From Oxalobacteraceae bacterium (GTDB taxonomy: Bacteria > Pseudomonadota > Gammaproteobacteria > Burkholderiales > Burkholderiaceae_D): 64,000 bases of DNA. Made by a program: the position numbers and the translations under genes. Shown here piece after piece: positions 10,287 through 19,888 of the stretch. How positions within the stretch are numbered: the stretch's first letter is position 1; every line of letters starts with the position of its first letter. The stretch is taken from positions 1-64,000 of the forward strand of contig JAJTGC010000007.1 of assembly GCA_021298975.1 (NCBI GenBank). The letters run 5' to 3'. Below the pieces are notes generated by a model, which worked only from the letters and a program-made list of their open reading frames with translations, made no database searches and was not told the origin of the DNA.

Positions 10287-11378
10287 TTACCTGATTTTGC
10301 GAGCAAACCCGAGCAAACGAGATGCAAGATCAGACTGACTGCCCAGTTGCCCGGCCCAGTCACGCGCATGAACCCGGCACCGGGGCAATGCGCTGATGAG
10401 TGCGGGCCAGTCAGGAGCCGTCTGCGTTTCGCCATTCCAGCGATGCCAAGCCGCTGCAAGCAATGCTGCCAGATCATCGTCAAATGGCGCGATGTAACGA
10501 CGCAAAAAAGCCTCCTGCTTGACATGATGGGTGCCCTCCGCCTGCTCGTAGAGCTGCCAGATGAAAGGCTGGCCAGCCCATTGCGCCCGCACGGCACTGT
10601 CCTCGCCGCGCACAAAATTCAGATCACAACTCCACAACAAGCGATCGTAATCATCCGGCGCTAAAAACGGCAAAGCTTGTAAACGAACTGCATCCGTTTG
10701 CCACGCCGCGCACCCCTCGGGCAGACCGCCCGGGAAAACGCACAGCACCGGCGAACCTGCGTGCAAGGCCTGCAGCAATTCACTCAGCGGCGCTGTCGGG
10801 TAGCAGAAGATGGAGAGCAGCCGCTCCGCTGGTTCAAGCGCAATACCCAGTCGTGCAAGCAAAGCATGGCGGGCGGTGGCATCAAACGCATATCGCTCCG
10901 CAAGCAAATGCGACTCTCTGATCAAACCACCAGAACGCAGATCAAAGCCGGGAAAGAAAAAATAGCGCGTAAGTGGCAAGTGCGGATGGGGTGATGGCAA
11001 ACCATGGTGTTCGCCTACCCAGGCTTCTGCAGAAAGATATTCGAGATTGATCCAGACGGGTGGGCTGCGCATTGCTGCCATGGCGGTCAGTTGCGCTTCC
11101 GGCATCCTGCATCCAAACGCTTCGATGACAAGATCGGCCGGCTGGTGCAGCGCTGTCCTCTCATCCCAGGCGCCCACAGTGAATCCATCCAGGCGCTGTA
11201 ATGGCACATCAGCCTGCAGTTCGGGTCGCAGTACCGCAAGCCGTGCGAGATCATCGATCCATAAAGTCGCCTCCAGGCCATGCTCCGTGAGTGACCGCGC
11301 CAGACGCCAGCAGACACCCGCGTCACCGTAATTGTCGATCACCTGACAGTAGATATCGACTGTATTTATCTCTCGCAT
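10287..11378 (-). CDS. earP: EF-P arginine rhamnosyltransferase EarP
   Basis: 363 aa; 'VDIYCQVIDNYGDAGVCWRLARSL', 'FVRGEDSAVRAQWAGQPFIWQLYEQAEGTHHVK'; adjacent to efp. Confidence 0.95.
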   Translation of the reverse strand: MREINTVDIYCQVIDNYGDAGVCWRLARSLTEHGLEATLWIDDLARLAVLRPELQADVPLQRLDGFTVGAWDERTALHQPADLVIEAFGCRMPEAQLTAMAAMRSPPVWINLEYLSAEAWVGEHHGLPSPHPHLPLTRYFFFPGFDLRSGGLIRESHLLAERYAFDATARHALLARLGIALEPAERLLSIFCYPTAPLSELLQALHAGSPVLCVFPGGLPEGCAAWQTDAVRLQALPFLAPDDYDRLLWSCDLNFVRGEDSAVRAQWAGQPFIWQLYEQAEGTHHVKQEAFLRRYIAPFDDDLAALLAAAWHRWNGETQTAPDWPALISALPRCRVHARDWAGQLGSQSDLASRLLGFARKIR

Positions 11379-11451
11379 AATGCTTTAAAAATGAATATCA
11401 GGAGGGACGCATTACATCGCCATGTCCGCCGATGATCTCACCGGGCGACAG

Positions 11452-12372
11452 TCAGTCCCACTCCAGCTTCGGATACAGCATCGTCGCATTGCGACGGTTG
11501 GTGGTATCGAACAGCATCCATTGACTGCGCTCCGACTGCGCGGCTGACGCTATCGCCGCCTGCATGGACTTTCCCTCCGCAATGCTTTTCGTTAAATCGC
11601 TCAACAAGACCTGTAGATATTGTCGCTGCTTTGCCAGAGCGGCATTCTTGTCCGTCACCACCGGACCATGACCGGGAATGAGACGGGTGGCCGATACATG
11701 AGACATGGCATCCATCACAGTCAGCCAACCACGTATATCACCGTCAATCGATGGCGTGCGATCAACAAACAGCAAATCACCCAGCCACCAGCTGCCGGTA
11801 AGCTCGTCCATGACACTGAGGTCATGATCGGTATGCGCGATTGGCCATGCCTTGAGCAAAAGCCGCCGATTACCTAATTCAATGAAGCGCTCGGCCGCGA
11901 CGGTGTGCGTTGACACGACGATGCGACTGCCCGCTGCTGCCGCATCACCCAGCATGGTTCTGAGATTGGCTTCGTAATCCTCTGCGCGCGAACGCATGGC
12001 GCGTGGCAGTTGTACATGACCAATGAATTCCACGTTATCTTGTTCAAAGGCTGCGTTACCGAAAATATGATCGGAATGTACATGCGTATTGATGACATAG
12101 CGGATGGGCTTTTGCGTGCGTGCCCGTATGGCGTCTCGCAGTGCGACTCCCACCAGATAACTGCCCCCGCTGTCGATAACGGCCACGGCTTCATCACCGA
12201 TGATGAAGCCGATATTGGCAATATCGCCATGGTAGTGATCACCGAATTCTTCATGTGCGCCCTGATGTACGAACACACCGGGAGCAATTTCTTCCATGGA
12301 TAACGGCGATGATCCTGCCCAGCCGGGCTGCAAAGAACAAAACAGGGCAATCATCAGTACCCACCAGCGCAT
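11452..12372 (-). CDS. Secreted MBL-fold metallo-hydrolase (quinoprotein-relay/SoxH-like)
   Basis: Signal peptide; canonical 'NTHVHSDHIFGNAAF' and 'DLLFVDRTPSIDGDIRGW'. Confidence 0.82.
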   Translation of the reverse strand: MRWWVLMIALFCSLQPGWAGSSPLSMEEIAPGVFVHQGAHEEFGDHYHGDIANIGFIIGDEAVAVIDSGGSYLVGVALRDAIRARTQKPIRYVINTHVHSDHIFGNAAFEQDNVEFIGHVQLPRAMRSRAEDYEANLRTMLGDAAAAGSRIVVSTHTVAAERFIELGNRRLLLKAWPIAHTDHDLSVMDELTGSWWLGDLLFVDRTPSIDGDIRGWLTVMDAMSHVSATRLIPGHGPVVTDKNAALAKQRQYLQVLLSDLTKSIAEGKSMQAAIASAAQSERSQWMLFDTTNRRNATMLYPKLEWD

Positions 12373-12375
12373 CGC

Positions 12376-13029
12376 TCAGGACTCCGCAACGATTTGTCGC
12401 AATGCCTGCTCGAACGCTTCGGGTGGCTGCCCACCCTGCACCAGATAACGATCATTGATGATCACCGCCGGCACGGAATGTATGCCCTGAGATAGATAGA
12501 ACTGCTGCTGTTGACGAACTTCATCGCGCCAGCTGTCACCATTCAGTATCTCGGCCGCCTGCGTCACATCCAGCCCCGTCTGATCCACAGCCGCCAGCAG
12601 TGCCTCATGGCTGGAGGGATCAGCACCCTCCGAAAAATACGCGGATAACAAGCGCCATTTCAAGCGGCGCTGGGCATCCGCACCGCCGATTTCGGCGGCC
12701 CAGTGCAGCAGCCTGTGCGCATTGAAGGTGTTGTAGGTGCGCTTGCGACCCTCGAGGTTGAAGCTGAAGCCTACCGCCGCACCTCGCTCGCGGATATGCT
12801 CGTGGTTCTGCGCCACTTGCTCCGCGGTGATCTGGTATTTGCGCATCAGATGCGCAAGGATGTCCTCCCCCTCGGGTGGCATATCCGGATTGAGCTCGAA
12901 AGGCTGAAAGTGCAGCGAGATGCTGACTTCATCGCCCAGACGTTCGATGGCCTGCTCCAGCGAAGCGAGCCCGACTGCGCACCATGGGCAGGCAATATCG
13001 GAAACAAAATCAATTTTTATGGGTGTCAT
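12376..13029 (-). CDS. DsbA family oxidoreductase, FrnE-like
   Basis: 'IDFVSDIACPWCAVGLASLEQAI', 'GIHSVPAVIINDRYLVQGGQPPEAFEQAL'. Confidence 0.9.
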   Translation of the reverse strand: MTPIKIDFVSDIACPWCAVGLASLEQAIERLGDEVSISLHFQPFELNPDMPPEGEDILAHLMRKYQITAEQVAQNHEHIRERGAAVGFSFNLEGRKRTYNTFNAHRLLHWAAEIGGADAQRRLKWRLLSAYFSEGADPSSHEALLAAVDQTGLDVTQAAEILNGDSWRDEVRQQQQFYLSQGIHSVPAVIINDRYLVQGGQPPEAFEQALRQIVAES

Positions 13030-13174
13030 GAGATGCTAATAGAGTAGAGAATCGGACAGCGACCAAGGTGACGAACAGGATGATGTGGGACAGTGCCATC
13101 ACATGTGACGACGATGCTAACACGGCGGGAAGACCCTATACTTCGGTGCTTTGATCCACTGCAGATTGAGACCG

Positions 13175-13450
13175 ATGCTACGCGCGACATTGATCATCAT
13201 GCTGTCCATGAGCTGGCTCGTCGGGGCAATCGCTGCCGATCCGGCGCCTGCTCAGGCAGATTTCGAACCCAAACCCTTGCGGCCCGCAGAGATGCACCCA
13301 GCGCCCGACACCTCGCCCTCGCGAGGGCCAGAGGATTTTGCTTTGCCAGCGTCAAATTTGGTACCACGTACCGGCACGGACACGGGTGCTCAGGAACGAG
13401 CAGCCACACCCCAACGACCAAGCAATGCATCGGCTCTGGAAGGCTTTTGA
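13175..13450 (+). CDS. Small secreted Pro/Ala-rich hypothetical protein
   Basis: MLRATLIIMLSMSWLVGAIAADPAPAQADFEPKPLRPAEMHP; signal peptide; start uncertain (13151 or 13175). Confidence 0.5.
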   Translation: MLRATLIIMLSMSWLVGAIAADPAPAQADFEPKPLRPAEMHPAPDTSPSRGPEDFALPASNLVPRTGTDTGAQERAATPQRPSNASALEGF

Positions 13451-13553
13451 AGATATCTGAACCTCGCGCCCAGTCAAACCCACCGGAACAGTTGCCGGCG
13501 AACGGTACGGCTGTTAGTCTGTGGAACGATTACCAGCAGGGCTGTTTCCATAA

Positions 13554-13970
13554 ATGAAATCTTCGTCACATCGCAAGGCGCTGCAAAGCATAGGTTCGGT
13601 GTTGGGCACCGCCACGCGCCTCGAAGGCACGCTTCATGTGGACGAAAGCGTCCGCATCGACGGCAAACTTGAGGGAAATCTCGAGCAACCGGATGGCAAG
13701 GCGCGTTGGATCCTGATCGGACCGACCGCTGAAATTCGTGGCGACATTCGCGCACAAAATATTTCTATCGCCGGCAAGGTGATCGGCAACATCATCGCCA
13801 GCGAGAACATTGAGCTCATTGATGGGTGTGAAGTCCGCGGCAATATCACCCACAAATCCATTACCGTTGAACCTGGTGCCAGTGTGCACGGGCAGCTGAT
13901 CGCTCGTGACGAAACCGATAGCGAAGCTGCTGCAGCCCAGGCGATCGCCACCGCCCGCAGTGGCAGCTGA
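13554..13970 (+). CDS. Bactofilin (polymer-forming cytoskeletal protein)
   Basis: 'IGSVLGTATRLEGTLHVDESVRIDGKLEGNL...GNIIASENIELIDGCEVRGNITHKSITVEPGASVHGQL' bactofilin repeats. Confidence 0.93.
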   Translation: MKSSSHRKALQSIGSVLGTATRLEGTLHVDESVRIDGKLEGNLEQPDGKARWILIGPTAEIRGDIRAQNISIAGKVIGNIIASENIELIDGCEVRGNITHKSITVEPGASVHGQLIARDETDSEAAAAQAIATARSGS

Positions 13971-14062
13971 ACTTCAACACGCTTCGGACGGCATCAATCG
14001 GGCCCTAGGAGCGTCTATACTATCTGACATTACAACAAGCGGCGTCACCGCCTGATCCGGCA

Positions 14063-14551
14063 ATGCAGGTCCTAAACCGAAACCTTTGCAATGGCATCAT
14101 CGTCCTGCTAGTCAGTATGCTGGTTGCAGCGCACGCGCACGCGGCGACTTATACCTGCGTGATAACTGCGCTGCGAGGCAACAAATGGATTTGTCAGGAT
14201 AATGTGGCGCTCTGCACCTTCGTCTTCATCGTCAGTGAAAAAGACAAGAAAATTTTGCGACGGGTGGATGACAATAATCCCAAAATAACCGTAGTCGTCG
14301 ACAAATGGGAAGACAATAAAATTATTGCGCACGAAGACCAAACCCGACTCGACGCGCTGTTTATCGAGCAGTACTTCTATCGAATCGAGCGAGACACCGG
14401 TAATTTCGTGATGGCCAATGAGTATCGAACCAATAGCGGCCGCTACCTTACTCAGGACGATATCAACGCGACAGACAAGAAACGCTTCTCTTATCACCGG
14501 CCGCGCCTTTTTTCCGAAACAGGTCGCTGCAAATTCGGTTCGGAAAAATAG
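14063..14551 (+). CDS. Secreted hypothetical protein
   Basis: 162 aa with signal peptide (IVLLVSMLVAAHAHA) and paired cysteines. Confidence 0.6.
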   Translation: MQVLNRNLCNGIIVLLVSMLVAAHAHAATYTCVITALRGNKWICQDNVALCTFVFIVSEKDKKILRRVDDNNPKITVVVDKWEDNKIIAHEDQTRLDALFIEQYFYRIERDTGNFVMANEYRTNSGRYLTQDDINATDKKRFSYHRPRLFSETGRCKFGSEK

Positions 14552-14606
14552 CGCTCAGCAGCAAGCGCTGCCTTGGGGTGTGCAGTGACTGCGAACCCTC
14601 ATCCAT

Positions 14607-15125
14607 TCAACGTACCCTCACACGCTGGCTGGTAAATTGTTTCTCAGCTGCTTCCAGCGCACGATCAAGGTAGGCAGAATAGAAACCGTTGTTATCGCCA
14701 CCGACGATGGGATCTGCCAGCAACTCACCTGCGGCATTCACGACGATGACAGTGGGCGCCACCTGCACGCCATAGCGATTGGCCAGCGCGGATTGCGTGG
14801 TAGGTTTGCCATCAAACCCCTGCAGGGAATCGCGGCTGGTGATCTGCACTTCCCGAATCACCGGCCTGTCTGCCGGCGCTGCATCGCGCAGCAGCGGCAT
14901 CAGATAATTGCGACGCACTACCTTGCAATAACCGCAGCCCGGCAATGAGAACATCAGCAGGAAAGCCTTGCGATCTGCGTGCGCTTGCGCCGCCTCGCGC
15001 TGCAGGTTTTGCGGAGCAGGCAGCATCTCTTCGTGCGACTGCGCGTGCGCAGGCAGAATGAAAAACCAGCCCGTCAACAAGATTGCGGCAATGCGAATAA
15101 GCATGGTGTCCTCGTGATGATTCAT
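14607..15125 (-). CDS. Periplasmic thioredoxin-like protein, CGYCK motif
   Basis: 'KAFLLMFSLPGCGYCKVVRRNYLMPLLRD'; signal peptide. Confidence 0.88.
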   Translation of the reverse strand: MNHHEDTMLIRIAAILLTGWFFILPAHAQSHEEMLPAPQNLQREAAQAHADRKAFLLMFSLPGCGYCKVVRRNYLMPLLRDAAPADRPVIREVQITSRDSLQGFDGKPTTQSALANRYGVQVAPTVIVVNAAGELLADPIVGGDNNGFYSAYLDRALEAAEKQFTSQRVRVR

Positions 15126-15595
15126 CGGGAAGAAACGGCGGGCGCGCGGGTACAGGTCAGTTCGCCTTGCATCTCGATCAGGGTACCCAAACGTGAATTG
15201 AATTCCTTGCCCACGACGCTCAGCCTCCGATCGCTATGGCGCAGGGTGAAATCCAGACTGACCTCCGTGCCGTCAGCTCTGAAACCAAGACTGCGGCACA
15301 TGATTTTCTCGGCGCTCGGCGGTTCACAAGCGCAGACTTCGGTGCGCCCTGCAAAACATCCCGCAGCCAACGCCGGATCACGCTTGACATAGCCGGCGGC
15401 GATATTTGCAGTGATCTGAAAGCGCCGAGTCTCCACACTGACGCCATCGGCTTCAAACACCTTGTCGGTCCGAAGCGCACCTTCGCAAACATAGTCCACG
15501 GCCTGCGCACTGGACCAACCACTCGCCATGAGCATCGCCGCCAAGGCGATGCTGCGTATTCCCATCGAAACAAGCCGGAAGGTCGCCCTTTGCAT
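15122..15595 (-). CDS. Secreted Cys-containing hypothetical protein
   Basis: MQRATFRLVSMGIRSIALAAMLMASGWSSAQAVDYVCEG...; overlaps the thioredoxin-like gene by 4 nt; upstream part of the ORF overlaps the aminotransferase and is trimmed. Confidence 0.6.
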   Translation of the reverse strand: MQRATFRLVSMGIRSIALAAMLMASGWSSAQAVDYVCEGALRTDKVFEADGVSVETRRFQITANIAAGYVKRDPALAAGCFAGRTEVCACEPPSAEKIMCRSLGFRADGTEVSLDFTLRHSDRRLSVVGKEFNSRLGTLIEMQGELTCTRAPAVSSR

Positions 15596-15617
15596 CGCGA
15601 CCAAGGGACTCAGTGGA

Positions 15618-16745
15618 TCAATGCAAACGGTCGAACGCGCTGGACAAATGTCCCAAGGCACGATCGATGTTGAGCAGCTTTTCCAGACCAAAGAGACCGA
15701 TGCGGAAAGTACGGAAATCATCACGCTCACCCACTTGCAGGGGAACGCCAGCGGCCGTCTGCATACCCAGCGCCATGAATTTCTTACCGTTCTGGATGTC
15801 TGGATCCTGAGTATAGCTGACCACCACGCACGGCGCCTGAAAGCCGGGCGCTGCCACGCTCTTGAAGCCCTTGGCTTCGAGCAGTGCACGCACCTTGAGG
15901 CCGAGGTCTTCCTGATTTTTCTTCAGTTTGGCAAAACCTGCCGCCTGGGTTTCCTTCATCACATCGCGCAGCACACGCAGCGAATCGGTTGGCATGGTGG
16001 TGTGATAGATGTGACCACCTTTTTCGTAGGTCTCCATGATCTGCAGCCATTTCTTCAGATCGCAGGAATAGCTGGTGCTCTGGGTCGCATCGATTTTCTG
16101 ACGCGCACGCTCACTCATCGCAATCAGTGCGCAGCATGGCGAACTGCTCCAGCCCTTTTGTGGCGCGCTGATCAGCACATCTACTTTGGACGCCACCATA
16201 TCAACCCACATTGCGCCTGAAGCGATACAGTCCAGAACAAACAAGCCATCAACGGATTCCACGGCTTCGCCGACGGCGCGCAGATATTCGGGCGGAAGAA
16301 TCATGCCTGCCGAGGTTTCAACGTGCGGCGCAAACACGACAGCCGGCTTTTCTTTGAGAATCCAGGCAACCACTTCATCAATGGGTGGCGGCGCGTAGGC
16401 ACCTTCGAATTCATTGGCCAGCTGTCGGCCCTGAATAATGTGCAGGTCATTTGAAATACTGCCCATCTCAAAAATCTGCGTCCAGCGATAACTGAACCAG
16501 CCGTTGCGAATGACCGCACATTTGCGACCGGTTGCAAACTGGCGCGCCGCAGCTTCCATGCCGTAGGTGCCACTGCCCGGAACGACCAGCGCCGATTTCG
16601 CGTTGTAGACCTCTTTCAGGATTTTCGAGATGTCGGTGATGACGCCTTTGAAGGCTTCCGACATGTGATTGAGCGAGCGATCAGTGTAAACGACGGAAAA
16701 TTCGAGTAATCCATCGGGATCAACGTGGGGAAGCAAACCGGGCAT
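15618..16745 (-). CDS. Class V aminotransferase (serine-pyruvate/alanine-glyoxylate type)
   Basis: 'VVPGSGTYGMEAAARQFATGRK', 'DVLISAPQKGWSSSPCCALIAMSERA' (PLP Lys). Confidence 0.92.
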   Translation of the reverse strand: MPGLLPHVDPDGLLEFSVVYTDRSLNHMSEAFKGVITDISKILKEVYNAKSALVVPGSGTYGMEAAARQFATGRKCAVIRNGWFSYRWTQIFEMGSISNDLHIIQGRQLANEFEGAYAPPPIDEVVAWILKEKPAVVFAPHVETSAGMILPPEYLRAVGEAVESVDGLFVLDCIASGAMWVDMVASKVDVLISAPQKGWSSSPCCALIAMSERARQKIDATQSTSYSCDLKKWLQIMETYEKGGHIYHTTMPTDSLRVLRDVMKETQAAGFAKLKKNQEDLGLKVRALLEAKGFKSVAAPGFQAPCVVVSYTQDPDIQNGKKFMALGMQTAAGVPLQVGERDDFRTFRIGLFGLEKLLNIDRALGHLSSAFDRLH

Positions 16746-16944
16746 GACGATTCCTGTACTGATAAATGAGCTCTGGTGCGCCTGTGACGTGCGGACAAAT
16801 CCATAGCAAGGGTTGCAAGTTTAACAGAGGTCTTCCGTTGCCTTGACCCCCTCAGCAGCATGGCTTTTCTGACAATAACGCAGAGGTTTTCCAGCCGCTA
16901 TAAAATTGCGTCTTTCCTCACAACATCAGATCAGCGGGAGTCCT

Positions 16945-18615
16945 ATGGAAAGCGATATCGAAATTGCACAAAAAGCAAAAATGAACAAAGTGGTTGATGT
17001 CGCCGCGGCCTTGGGTATTCCCGAGGACTCGATCGAGCCTTATGGCCATTACAAGGGCAAGATCGCGCTGTCTTACTTGGAGACCTTGAAAAGCAAGCCG
17101 GATGGCAAACTGATTTTGGTCACCGCGATCAGCCCGACACCTGCGGGCGAGGGCAAAACGACCACCACGGTCGGGCTAGGCGATGCGCTCAATCGTATCG
17201 GCAAAAAAACCGTGATCTGCCTGCGCGAGCCTTCACTCGGTCCGGTATTTGGCGTCAAGGGGGGTGCAGCGGGCGGTGGTCATGCGCAGATCGTGCCCAT
17301 GGAGGACATCAACCTGCATTTCACCGGCGACTTCTCGGCGATTGCGCTGGCGAATAATTTGCTGGCTGCGATGATCGACAATCACATCAATCACGGCAAT
17401 ACCTTGGACATTGATCCGCGTCGCATTACCTGGAAGCGCGTGGTGGACATGAATGATCGCGCATTGCGTGACGTCGTGGTCGGTAACGGTGGCACCGCCA
17501 ATGGCTTCGTTCGCCAGGATGGTTTCGATATCGTTGTCGCCTCCGAGGTGATGGCGATTTTCTGTCTTTCCACCTCCGTACAAGACCTGAAGAAGCGTCT
17601 GGGCGATATTGTGATTGGCTACAGCCGAGATCTCAAGGCCATCCATGCGCGTGACTTGAATGCGCACGGCGCGATGACCGTCTTGCTCAAGGATGCACTG
17701 CAACCGAATCTGGTGCAGACGCTGGAAAACAACCCCGCGTTTGTACATGGTGGTCCATTTGCCAACATCGCACACGGTTGCAACTCGGTCATTGCGACCC
17801 AGAGCGCACTGAAGCTCGGCGAGTATGTCGTTACCGAAGCAGGCTTTGGTGCCGATCTCGGCGCAGAAAAGTTCATCGACATCAAGTGTCGTAAAACCGG
17901 TCTGAAACCCGCTGCCTGCGTACTGGTCGCGACGATACGCGCACTGAAATACCACGGCGGCAAGGATGTCAAATCGCTGAATACCGAAGACCTGGATGCG
18001 CTGCAAAAAGGCCTGGTCAATCTGGAGCGGCACGTCGCAAACGTCAAGACGCATTACGGCCTGCCCTGCGTGGTGTCGATCAACCGCTTCACGTTTGATA
18101 CCGACGCGGAAATCCGTCTGGTAACTGAACGCATGAAAGCGCTTGATGTCAACGTGGTACTGGCAGAGCATTGGGCCAAAGGTAGTGCGGGTGCGGAGGT
18201 GCTGGCGCATGAAGTCGTGCGTCTGGCCGAGCGCGGCAACACCATGAAATTTGTCTACGACGATCAGGATTCGCTGTGGGACAAGATGAAAAAAGTCGCG
18301 ACGAAGATTTACGGTGCTGCCGATATCAGCGCACCCGCGAAAATCAAACAGCAACTCAAGGCCTGGGAAGACGCTGGTTATGGTCATTACCCGATCTGCG
18401 TGGCAAAAACACAGTCCTCTTTCAGCTCGGACGCCACACTGCGTGGTGCACCCAGCGGGCATATGGTCACCATCCGTGAAGTACGGCTGGCGGCAGGTGC
18501 GCAATTCATCGTGATGATTTGCGGTGACATCATGACCATGCCGGGTTTGCCTAAAGTACCGAGTGCCGAAAAAATCGATATCGATGAAAACGGCAAGGTC
18601 GTTGGTCTGTTCTGA
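16945..18615 (+). CDS. fhs: Formate--tetrahydrofolate ligase
   Basis: '[29 protein letters not shown]', '[35 protein letters not shown]'. Confidence 0.98.
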   Translation: MESDIEIAQKAKMNKVVDVAAALGIPEDSIEPYGHYKGKIALSYLETLKSKPDGKLILVTAISPTPAGEGKTTTTVGLGDALNRIGKKTVICLREPSLGPVFGVKGGAAGGGHAQIVPMEDINLHFTGDFSAIALANNLLAAMIDNHINHGNTLDIDPRRITWKRVVDMNDRALRDVVVGNGGTANGFVRQDGFDIVVASEVMAIFCLSTSVQDLKKRLGDIVIGYSRDLKAIHARDLNAHGAMTVLLKDALQPNLVQTLENNPAFVHGGPFANIAHGCNSVIATQSALKLGEYVVTEAGFGADLGAEKFIDIKCRKTGLKPAACVLVATIRALKYHGGKDVKSLNTEDLDALQKGLVNLERHVANVKTHYGLPCVVSINRFTFDTDAEIRLVTERMKALDVNVVLAEHWAKGSAGAEVLAHEVVRLAERGNTMKFVYDDQDSLWDKMKKVATKIYGAADISAPAKIKQQLKAWEDAGYGHYPICVAKTQSSFSSDATLRGAPSGHMVTIREVRLAAGAQFIVMICGDIMTMPGLPKVPSAEKIDIDENGKVVGLF

Positions 18616-18659
18616 CAAACCAGCCCCAGACGTCACCCCTTGGTCATCACAGGCACCTC

Positions 18660-19655
18660 ATGAGCACTGAAACATCCATGCGCGCAGCGATCTACACCAG
18701 CAAAGGCCCCGCAGCCGAGGTACTGCGCGTCGTCGACAAACCCGTACCCGAACCTGGTGTGGGTGAGGTACGCGTTCGCGTCTCTTTCTCGGGCGTGAAT
18801 CCGTCGGATGTAAAGTCGCGCTCGGGTGTGGCTTCGCGCGCGGGAGGTTTTCCGGAAGTCACGCCCCATAGTGATGGTGCGGGCACCATCGACATGCTGG
18901 GTGCCGGCGTCGACGCAGCGCTCATGGGCCGTCGCGTGTGGCTGTTCAATGGCCAGTGGGAGCGTCCCTTTGGCACGGCGGCGGAGTACATCGTGCTACC
19001 GGCGTCGCAAGTGGTGCCGCTGCCGGATGACATCAGCTTTGAAGTCGGTGCTTCGATTGCGATTCCACTCATGACAGCGATGCACGCCGTGCAGTCCTGC
19101 GGCTCCCTGCTCGGCAAGACCGTGCTGGTGCCGGGTGCCGCTGGCAGCGTGGGTTTTTACATCACACAACTGGCCAGCGCCGCCGGTGCGCGCGTGATTG
19201 GTATCGTGAGCAACGAAGACAAAGCCAAGCTTGCCAGGAGCATCGGAGCAACCGACATCATCAATTACAAAACCGAATCACTGGTTGATCGTGTGCAGGC
19301 ACTGACGCATGGCCTGGGTGCCGATGCCATTATTGATGTCGATGCAGCGACGCACGCGCCCCACTACGGCAGTTTGCTGCGCTTCGGTGGACAAGCCGTG
19401 GTGTATGGCACCAACCAACCCCCGGTGACTATGCCGTTTGGCCCGATGATTCTGGGTTTTATTCGCGTGTATTTTTTCATCGTCTACAAATTGCCGCCGC
19501 ATCTGATGCGTGAGGTGCTTGATGGTGTCAACGCGGTATTGTCGCGCCCTGGCTTCAGGCATCCGAACACAGCGATTTATCCGCTGGCCGACATCGTGGC
19601 AGCGCATGAACAAGTCGAGCGTGGCGCGAATGCGAAGGTGCTGATCAAGCTCTAA
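18660..19655 (+). CDS. NADPH:quinone reductase / zinc-binding alcohol dehydrogenase-like (MDR family)
   Basis: 'MRAAIYTSKGPAAEVLRVVDKPVPEPGVGEVRVRVSFSGVNPSDVKSRSG', 'VLVPGAAGSVGFYITQLASAAGARVIGI'. Confidence 0.92.
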   Translation: MSTETSMRAAIYTSKGPAAEVLRVVDKPVPEPGVGEVRVRVSFSGVNPSDVKSRSGVASRAGGFPEVTPHSDGAGTIDMLGAGVDAALMGRRVWLFNGQWERPFGTAAEYIVLPASQVVPLPDDISFEVGASIAIPLMTAMHAVQSCGSLLGKTVLVPGAAGSVGFYITQLASAAGARVIGIVSNEDKAKLARSIGATDIINYKTESLVDRVQALTHGLGADAIIDVDAATHAPHYGSLLRFGGQAVVYGTNQPPVTMPFGPMILGFIRVYFFIVYKLPPHLMREVLDGVNAVLSRPGFRHPNTAIYPLADIVAAHEQVERGANAKVLIKL

Positions 19656-19725
19656 TTACCTAGCCAATGATTGATTGCGGGTCGTGTTGGGATCCATGCC
19701 CTGATCCAACACCGTTCGGTAAAGT

Positions 19726-19827
19726 CAAGACACTGGGTCCCGGCTTTCGCCGGGATGACGGTGGAAAATTTTACGGTTGCCTCAACAAGCACCGTCGTCC
19801 CGGCGAAAGCCGGGACCCAGCGTCTTG
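19726..19827. repeat. Paired-hairpin palindromic extragenic element, copy 1
   Basis: 37-nt arms 19726-19762 and 19791-19827 are inverted repeats with 2 mismatches; each arm contains a CCCGGC-TTTC-GCCGGG / CCCGGC-GAAA-GCCGGG hairpin. Confidence 0.9.
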
Positions 19828-19888
19828 TGTTGTTTTAATTGCTCTCAATCCTCGCGCTCGAGAGAATCAGGATCTGCTGATTGCGTAC

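Noticed and set aside
17233-18636. 467-aa minus-strand ORF
   Set aside because: Lies fully antisense to fhs, no recognisable domain, shadow ORF from codon bias
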